Shown here: in pieces, positions 53,101 to 62,100 of the stretch
Numbering within the stretch: position 1 is the first letter of the stretch
Layout of the letters: every line of letters begins with the position of its first letter
Origin: Serripes groenlandicus
Lineage: Eukaryota; Mollusca; Bivalvia; Cardiida; Cardiidae
Direction: 5' to 3'
Assembly: GCA_031761405.1 (NCBI GenBank)
Contig: JASEVX010000001.1
Location: 197,787,853-197,851,852, forward strand
Length of the DNA stretch: 64,000 nt
Notes under the pieces: generated by a model
Databases searched by the model: none
The model's input: only the letters and a program-made list of their open reading frames with translations
What the model was told of the DNA's origin: nothing
Program-made: the position numbers and the translations under genes

Positions 53101-56100
53101 AACGGGTCAACTGAACAGATCAGATTCCAGCAACAGGAAGCTATGAAAAGGTTTGTATTTTTCATCTGGATCATGATCTTCAACCTTTTAATTTCTCATT
53201 TAGTCACAATGTTTTCAACTCTTCATTAATGAAACTTTCAATAAGAGAAATTTTCTGCTTAACCCTTTCCCTCATATAGACGCTTTCTGATGCCACAGCA
53301 GCAGACGGCTTTTTGAACATAGTGACAAAAGAAGAAATTGTTCAAAACGAGCAATTTCTCCTTTTGCCACAATGTTTTCCACTTTTAGTCATAGGTCATC
53401 TGCTGCAGATTTGTTGTTTGTGTGAAAAGTGTTAAATGAGATGTATTTGACATACATGTATTTTCCCCACATTTTTAAAGATTGGAAGAAATCACACAAC
53501 AGATGGTTGGAGGAGAGAATAAAGCAAACCGAGAGTTAAAAGAGAAACGGAAGAAAAGGAAAACATTTGCAGAAGAAAGAAAGCGGAAACTTGCAGGTAA
53601 TATTTTCTTGAGATATTGGGACATTTAAAAAGTGTTATCTTTCTTTTTTGGGAGAGGGGGAACACCCAATTATATTTATTCCTTCCCACTTAAAGCAGAC
53701 GCCGTTTTCCACACCGTATAATTCCATTCAATATTTATACTTTCATTTTTCAAATTTATCCATAGTTTTGCCTAAATGCTTTCAAAGTGGTCTGCTGCAG
53801 ATTTCTTGTAAGTGGGAAAGGGTAAACAAATCCTTTTACATAAAGAGAATAGAAGTGTTTTCAATCTAGCCATAGTGGAAGACAGTGGTACAGTGGTTGA
53901 GCGTCGATCTCTCATACCAAAGGTCCCGGGTTCGAAATCTGTAATGAAAACATAGTTACAAAAACCTGAAAAATCTCCATAAAAGATAGCTTAATTGTTA
54001 AATGAAGTTGAAAACATTGAAGCCAAATGAGAAATTTCTCATCATGAGCAGTTTCACCTATGGCCACAATGTTTTCAATAGTCATCTGCTGCTATTGCTG
54101 CTATTGCTTCAAAATGCGTCTGCAGGTGGGTTAATATGACCTTGAATTTCTTTTGCAATTGATGTAAAAAAAAAAATCTAGTCATACAAGCAATCTGGAA
54201 GCCTATGGAGAATGATTATGACTCCAACACTGACTGTACATGAAATTTGATGTAATAATGATTAATTTAAAATCTACAAAGGGTTGTAGGGATGCACCAT
54301 GGTTAGCGTGCAGCATTTCAGACCAGGCACCCCATCCAGCGGTTGTGAGTTTGAAACCCATCTTGGCCAACATTCTTTCTGACGTTTGATAAATGTCACT
54401 GTGACAAGCGTCTTTTGTCTTTCCCCAGCATCATTTGTCTTTCACCAATGGGTTAACTGTCTATGTTGAAAAGCAGCAAGTTGCTTTGAAAGTATGGTGT
54501 GAGAAAACCAGGAAACACATGAGGTGATCTTGCCGCCGTGACATGACTGAAAAAATTTTGCAACTGTCATTAAACCTTTCCCTCATATAGACGCTTTCTG
54601 ATGCCTCTGCGGCAGACGGCTTTTTGAAAACAAAGTGACAAAAGAAGAAGTTGCTCAAAACAAGCAATTTCTCCTTTTGCCACAATGTTTCCCACTTTTA
54701 GTCATAGGTTATCCACTAAATTATAGGGATCTGCTATTTTTTGACAAAATATATTCAAAGTCGTCTGCTGCAGAATTGTCGTATGAGGGAAAGGATTAAA
54801 TCCCAATCAACCCCGGTTTGATCCCTGCTCCCTGTAGTCATGGAGATTGACCTTGAATGATGCACATACCTTAGCGTGTTAGGTTTAGTTGCCCAGGGAT
54901 GCCTCTTCAGCAGAAACGTTTAAAGAACAAAAGGAGAATTGCTCATGATGTGCAATTTCTCCTTTTGCCACAATGTTTTCACCTCTTTTCGATAATACTA
55001 GCTTCATTTATAAGGATTTAAAATTAGATATATGTGTTCAGAGTCGTCTGCTGCATATTTCTTGTATGTGGGAAAGGGTTTAAGTATTATTTTGGTGTAG
55101 ATTTTGAAAAAAGATGTTGGTGATAGAGAAATTGCTTGTTTTTTTAGAAATTTCTCTTTTTCTCGACACACTTTACTTATACTATTTGCTGCAGATTAAG
55201 GGTTTATATGATTTTATTTTCTCCACAGAGGCAATATCCAAGATGGATGATGATGGTATAATGTTAGAGATTTACGATAATATAGGCGAAGAGCTGAAGG
55301 CTAAAAATAAAATATTGGAGAGAGAGAAGGAGCAGGTAAGACACCCATATAGATGCTTTCTGATGCCTAAAGAAGAAATTGCTCAAAATGTTTCCAAATG
55401 ATTTCAAAGTCGTCTGCTGTATGTGGCAAAGGGTTAAAAGAGGTATGGAATTGCATATTAGGCATGTGTATTCATCGTGACCGTCGTAGCTCAGTCGGTA
55501 GCGACGCGGGCTGTCAATCTTGGGGTTGTGCGTTCGAACCCCAGCTCGGCCAACATTCTTTTCCGACGTTTGACAAAAGTCATTGTGACAAGCGTCATTT
55601 GTCTTCCAACCAGTCTATGTGGAAAAGCAGCCAGTTGCTTGGAAAGAATGTTGTATGAAGTGCTGGTGTGAGAAAGCCAAGAAACATATGAGTGGGTGAA
55701 CTGGCCGCAGTGATATGACTGAAAAATTGTTGAAAACGGCGTTAAACCCCAATCAATCAATCAATCATCATGACAAGACCTTTCTAGATATGCCAATTTT
55801 ATTTTTTGACCTTTGACATTGACCTTTTACCTTCTTCTAGTTAACTTTTCTGCAGCCTAGGGGGTATTCATGATTCACAAACACATCATGTTACATTTGT
55901 AGCCAACATCTAGACACGGGTTAGTATAATTTTGAGTTGAAAAAAATAGCGAAAAAAAGTATTTTATTCTTCATAAGAAATTTCTTAATTTCCTACAATA
56001 TTTCCAAGGAATCTGCTACATAAACCTACGAAGGAATTTTCTGTGGTAGAGTGGTTGGCGTCGTGGATTTGAAACCGGGTGTCCCGGGTTTGATAGTCAT

Positions 56101-59100
56101 GGTGGAGTCACATGTTGTAGCCTAGTACTGGTTTGTTTATCCAGGGATCATGAATAAATGTAAAACGTAAAACCCCAATATAACAGAAACCTACGGAAGT
56201 GTCTTTACCAGGTGAACAGTTAACCCCCTTCCCTTAAACTACAAATCAGCAGCAGACGACTTTGAAAATTCCAAGACAAAAATATGGAAAATCTATACAA
56301 ATAAGTATATATAAGTTAATAGCATTGTGGCCAAAAGAGAAATTGCTCGTTGTTTTCAAAAGTTGTCTCCTGCATATGCGTCTGCAAGTGGGAAAGGGTT
56401 CAAGTAATTTACAATGATAGCTTATGTCATCCACGTTCTGTTTAACCCTTACACACCTATAGACACATTTTGACGCAATAGCAGCAGACGACTTTTGAAA
56501 ACATTGATGAGCAATTTCTCCATTTGCCAAAATGTTTTCAACTTTATTTAATAATTAAATTAATCTCTTTAATGGAGATTTTTCAGGTTTTTGTCACTAT
56601 GTTTTCAAAGTCGTCTGCTGCCGATTTGTTGTATGTGGGAAATGGTTAACTCTTTCACATGTGCAGTTACATAAATAGTTGAGAACTTTTTAACCCTTTC
56701 CAACATACAAGAAATTCGCAGCAGACGACTTTGAAACTCTACTGCAAGAATATGGAAAAATCTCTTCAACTGAAAGTACAATTATAGAATATAGGTGAAA
56801 ACACGGTGATAAAAGGAGAAATTGCTTGTTTTTAGCAAGAATATATGAGGGAAAGGGTTAACTTATTCTGTCAAAAGAAGAAAGTGGTCATGATAAGCAA
56901 TTTTATTCATTTTCCACAATGTTTTCAACTCTATTCAATAATTATACTTTGTTGTCTGCTGTAGATTAAGTGAATGGGGGTTTACTGTGTTTCCTGATGC
57001 GGTATTTTTGAATGACTTCTTTGAAATTATCACTTGTACTCCCTGTTCATTTCAGAATGAAGCCCTCAGTCGTGATATTGTAGATATACAGTCAGAGTTC
57101 CAGTTTGAGAGGATTGACTATCTAGAATCAATCCGACAGCAGGATAAGAGTTTGAAGCTTATGCAGGAGATTATAGATCGAATACAGCCAGGGATCCGCC
57201 GAGACTGTAACTACTACAATATTGATAAGATCAAGATGCAGAGCAAATGGGACGAAAATGAACAAAGATGGATCATGCCGAAATTAACTATTGAACGGAC
57301 GTCACTGCCTGGTGGTGAGTATAGGATACCACTGACGTAAATTTGTATAGCTGTAGCCGACTTCTTTTGAAAATATTATGACAAAAGGAAAAATTGCTTA
57401 TGATGATTAATTTCTACACTTGCCAAAATGCTTTAATCTGTCTTAACCCTTTCCCTCATATAGACGCTTTCGGACGCCTCTACAGCAGACGGCTTTTTGA
57501 AAACATAGTGACAAAAGAAGAAATTGCACAAAACATGCAATTTCTTCTTTTGCCACAATGTTTTCCACTTTTAGTCATAGGTTATCCATTCAATTATGGA
57601 GATTTTCTGTTTTGACAAAATACGTTCAAAGTCGTCTGCTGCAGAATTGTCGTATGAGGGAAAGGGTTAAATGATTAAACTTTCATTTTCAGAGAATTTC
57701 CATATTTTCGCGTAGAAGTTTTCATATTCACACACTGCAATTTGTTGTATGTTGGAAAGGGTTGACTGTTTATTTGATACAGACAACATTTGACCCCTAT
57801 GTTTATTTGATACAGACAACATTTGACCCCTATGCAGCAGACAGCTGATTAAAAGATTATGGGATAGGAGGAATTATGCAATATGTTATATCAGCTTATA
57901 AAATGCAAAGTAGTTATTAAACAGATTAACCCTTTCTCACATACAGCAAATCTGCAGCAGACGACTTTGATAACACATACTATCAGGTAGAATTATGAAA
58001 TATCATTACGAATTAAAGTTAAATAATTAGAAAGAGTTGAAAATCTTGTGGCAAATGGGAGTAATTTCTGCTTTTGCCACAATGATTTCAAAAGTTGTCT
58101 GCTGCCTAAGCGTCAGAAAGCGTCTGTATGTGGGAAAGAAATACATGTCAAATTAGCCAGTCTTTGAAAAGTGACAGCTAGATCACATAATACAGCCCCA
58201 CTGCAGAGAAAAATTCAATCAGACATTTAAGCCTGGTGTAGATTCAAATCATGTCCAAACATGTTCACAGTCTGATCATTATTCTAACTTGAAAGTTGTT
58301 TAACCCTTTCCCTCATACTACAATTCTGCAGCAGACGACTTTGAACATATTTTGTCAAAAAATGGAAAATCTCTTTAATTGAATGGATAACCTACGACTA
58401 AAAGTGGAAAACATTGTGGCAAAAAGAGAAATTGCTCATTTTGAGCAATTTCTTCTTTTGTCACTATGTTTTCAAAAAGCCGTCTGCTGCAGAGGCGTCA
58501 GAAAGCGTCTATGGCGAGCAGTGCAAATCCCTATCAGACTGTGCTTATAAATAGGACTAACTGGAGGTACACTGGTCACAAATGTCTGGAAGAGTGTTTT
58601 TCTGGGTCAAGGTTCCGCTATAAGGAAATAATCGCTATTTAGTTAATATTCATTATTTATTTTATTTTTGCTTGCTATTTACTATAGGCAAATGTGTCTG
58701 AATGTAATAAAATGTATTGTATTGTATTTAATCAATGAGTTAATGAATGAATATATATTATAGATGCGACATCCTTGCCTAAAGCTGGTGGACGAGGCAA
58801 AATGTTGAACGGTTATGAACATGATGATTTCCACGACAACTTTAGAACAGTAAGTATTGATTAGCAGTAGCAATAATAATCATAATTATAACAACACTAT
58901 TTTATGAAGACGACTTTGAAAACATCCTTGAAAACCAAAAGCAAATCGAAAATAAGGAAAATATATATAAATGAAAATATAATTATTGAACCGAGTTGAA
59001 AGTATTGTGGCAAGAGCAAAGAGCAATTTCTCATTTTGCAACAATGTTTTCAAAAGTCGTTTTCTACAGATGCATCAAACTGCATCAACATTATGGGAAA

Positions 59101-62100
59101 GGGTTTACTCATCCACTGTTTTTTTATATTTTCTCCATTTAACCTTCAGCTATTACAGACACACACATAGGAATCCAACCTACATCAGAACATATCTGAC
59201 AGTAACATATATCACACGCTTGTCTTACAGTTGCTTTCTCTTCATGCTTGCCAACATACAATAGTACTGCATTTTATGCAACTAAATGTACTAAATTTAC
59301 TAATGACATATCCACAAAGAGGATGGATTCTGGATATCATTAAGTGACACTTTACACTGGAGCACAAGAGATTGAGAGACTGATCCTTCTTAAACCTTTC
59401 CCACATACCACAAATATGCAGCAGACGACTTTGAACATGTTTTGTCAAAAAGTGGAAAATCTCTATAATTGAATGGATAACCTATGACTAAAAGTGGAAA
59501 ACATTGAGGCAAAAGGAGAAATTGTTCAATTTTGAGCAATTTCTTCTTTTGTCACTATGTTTTCAAAAAGCCGTCTGCTGCAGAGGTTTCAGAAAGCGTC
59601 TATATGAGGGAAAGGGTTAATAAATGCAATCCTCCCTTGTTGGATTAACACGTCATTTCCCCCTGAATTTGAGCGTTAATCTCAACACAACACAATCAGA
59701 ATACTCCATACTAGTATGGATTCTACTCGGGCAAACACGAATCAGACAATACTGTTTGAATGTAATGACACTTCCACTTTGAAGTTTTAATGCAATTATT
59801 TGCCTAATCAGATATCAAACAATTGATACACATGCTCACTCTTAGATTTAGATACCTGCACAGACAGTTATGACGGGTAATACTTCAACTAACTGCTCCA
59901 CATCCGATAGAGGACAACACTTTAGAACAGCCACACAGTCACTCAGCCATTTTCCCTTTCAGTTAAATTTCTGAGGTCTTACAAGATGCGGATTGAATTT
60001 TAGCATGCAAGGACTCTGACTTAGGAGAGCTGATGCGGTCTTCACTGTTAGCAAAATGTTTATAATATTACATCTACTCTGAAGATTTATAGATATATCC
60101 AGAGAAAAAATATACAAAATCATAATAATTCCCGTGGGATTTTATCAGTCACCTGAATTATACAAACTGATCAACACCTACTTCACAATATATATTTGCA
60201 GCAAGAAAGCGCAATAAACACATCTACTTCTATAAAAAAATAACAGTTATAAGATATATAAAATATTTAATTTATATACCATTGAACATTTAACCCTTTC
60301 CCACATACAACAAATCTGCAGCAGATGACTTTGAAAACATCTAGAACAAATACGGATAATCTGTTAACTCTTTCCCTCATATAGATGCTTTTTGACTCCT
60401 CTGCAGCAGACAGCTTTTTGAAAGCATAATGACAAAAGAAGAAATTGCTCAAAACGAGCAATTTCTCCTTTTTAGCTCTACTGGCCAAAGGCCAGAAGGG
60501 CTTATGTTGTGGCGATTTGTCCGTCGTCCGTCCGTCCGTAAACAATTTCTTGTTAACACGATAGTCTTTACTTTTGATTGTATCTCAACCAAACTTATAC
60601 AGTAGTTAGATATCCACGAGAGCTCGGTTCCTTTCGAAAACCAGCCAGATCCGCCTATGCATGACTGGATTATGGCCCTTGAAATGGTCAAAATTGCTAT
60701 AAAAGAGCTTGTTAACACGATACAGTCTTCACTTTTGATTGTATCTCAACCAAACTTATACAGTAGTTAGATATCCATGAGAGCTCGGTTCCTTTCGAAA
60801 ACCAGCCAGATCCGCCCATGCATGACTGGATTATGGCCCTTGAAATGGTCAAAATTGCTATAAAAGAGCTTGTTAACACGATACAGTCTTTACTTTTGAT
60901 TGTATCTCAACCAAACTTATACAGTAGTTAGATATCCATGAGAGTTTGGTTCATTTCTAAAAAACGGCCAGATCTACACATGCATGGCTGGATTATGGCC
61001 CTTGAAATTGTCAAAATTGCTATAATACAGCTTGTGAACACAATAGAGCTTACATTTACTATCTGATCTTCACCAAACTTAGATGGTATTTGAATATTGA
61101 TGACATATTGGTTCCTTTTGAAACAAGCCGATCAATGCCAGTAGAGCATAGGCCCTCATGGGCCTGTTGTTTCACTATGTTTTCCACTTTTAGTCATAGG
61201 TTATGCATTCAATTATAGAGATTTTCCATTTTTTGACAAAGTATGCTTCAAAATTGTCGTATGAGGGAAAGGGTTAAAAAGAGTTGAAAACTTTGTGGCA
61301 AAATGAGAAATTGCTCATTTAGAGCAATTTCTCCTTTAGTCACAATGTTTTAAAAAAAAGGGTGAAACCAAGAATTCTTCCCCGGTGATTTTACCCACCA
61401 ATATCAAATATGTACAGACACACTATTGTTACATGCATGTTAGTATCATTTGTGATAGAATTGCCATATCAAAAGTTCAATGGTCAAAAAACTTTACATG
61501 TTTTCCCTTTAACTTTTCCGTGACCTCAACTCTCTACCGACAACTCTCGTTATACCTCATCCCTGGCTTTAGTTAACACTTCTGATGGTCTAGAATTCAA
61601 ACAACTATTGTCAATTTTTCTATTATGTCTTCTATTTAAACTTTATTTAGAAAGACTGAACAAGTCAGTTAAAAAAAAAAATGTCCCCTTTTTAAGCTTT
61701 TATATACAAGTTTATCATCAAGGAGGACGCTAAATTTTCTTCTTCTTTTTTTTTCTCCCAGAAAATAATGAAATCTCAAGACAACACAGGAGAATATTTT
61801 AGGGCAAGACGGCAAAATCAGCTTGTGCAGGACCCAATAGAAAGAGTTGGTAAGACTACTATTTGTGCAGTTAATAAACAATCTTTGACCCACAGCATAA
61901 TCAGTTCTTCTTACTCTAATTAAACCCTATTAGTGTGGTACTCAAAAGAGTCCTTTCACAGATAATCCACCAGACATCTAGATAAGCAGAGTATTTCAAA
62001 TTCCAAGATCCTTAATTGACTCTCAAACCCTATGTTGTGGGAACTCAAAAGAATCATCTCAGTGAGATGCTTCTTTTGAGAACCCACAGCATAGGGTTAT

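Larger units (their letters stand above)
60294..61352. mobile_element. Oldest MITE of a three-level nest
   Basis: Left part 60294-60363 (CCCTTTCCCACATACAACAA), right part 61278-61352 (GTTGAAAACTTTGTGGCAAA, hairpin AAATTGCTCATTTAGAGCAA). Interrupted by the MITE 60368-61273. Confidence 0.85.

Noticed and set aside
55480..55555. Possible tRNA gene
   Set aside because: Same reason: head of a SINE shared with the copy at 16637-16929.
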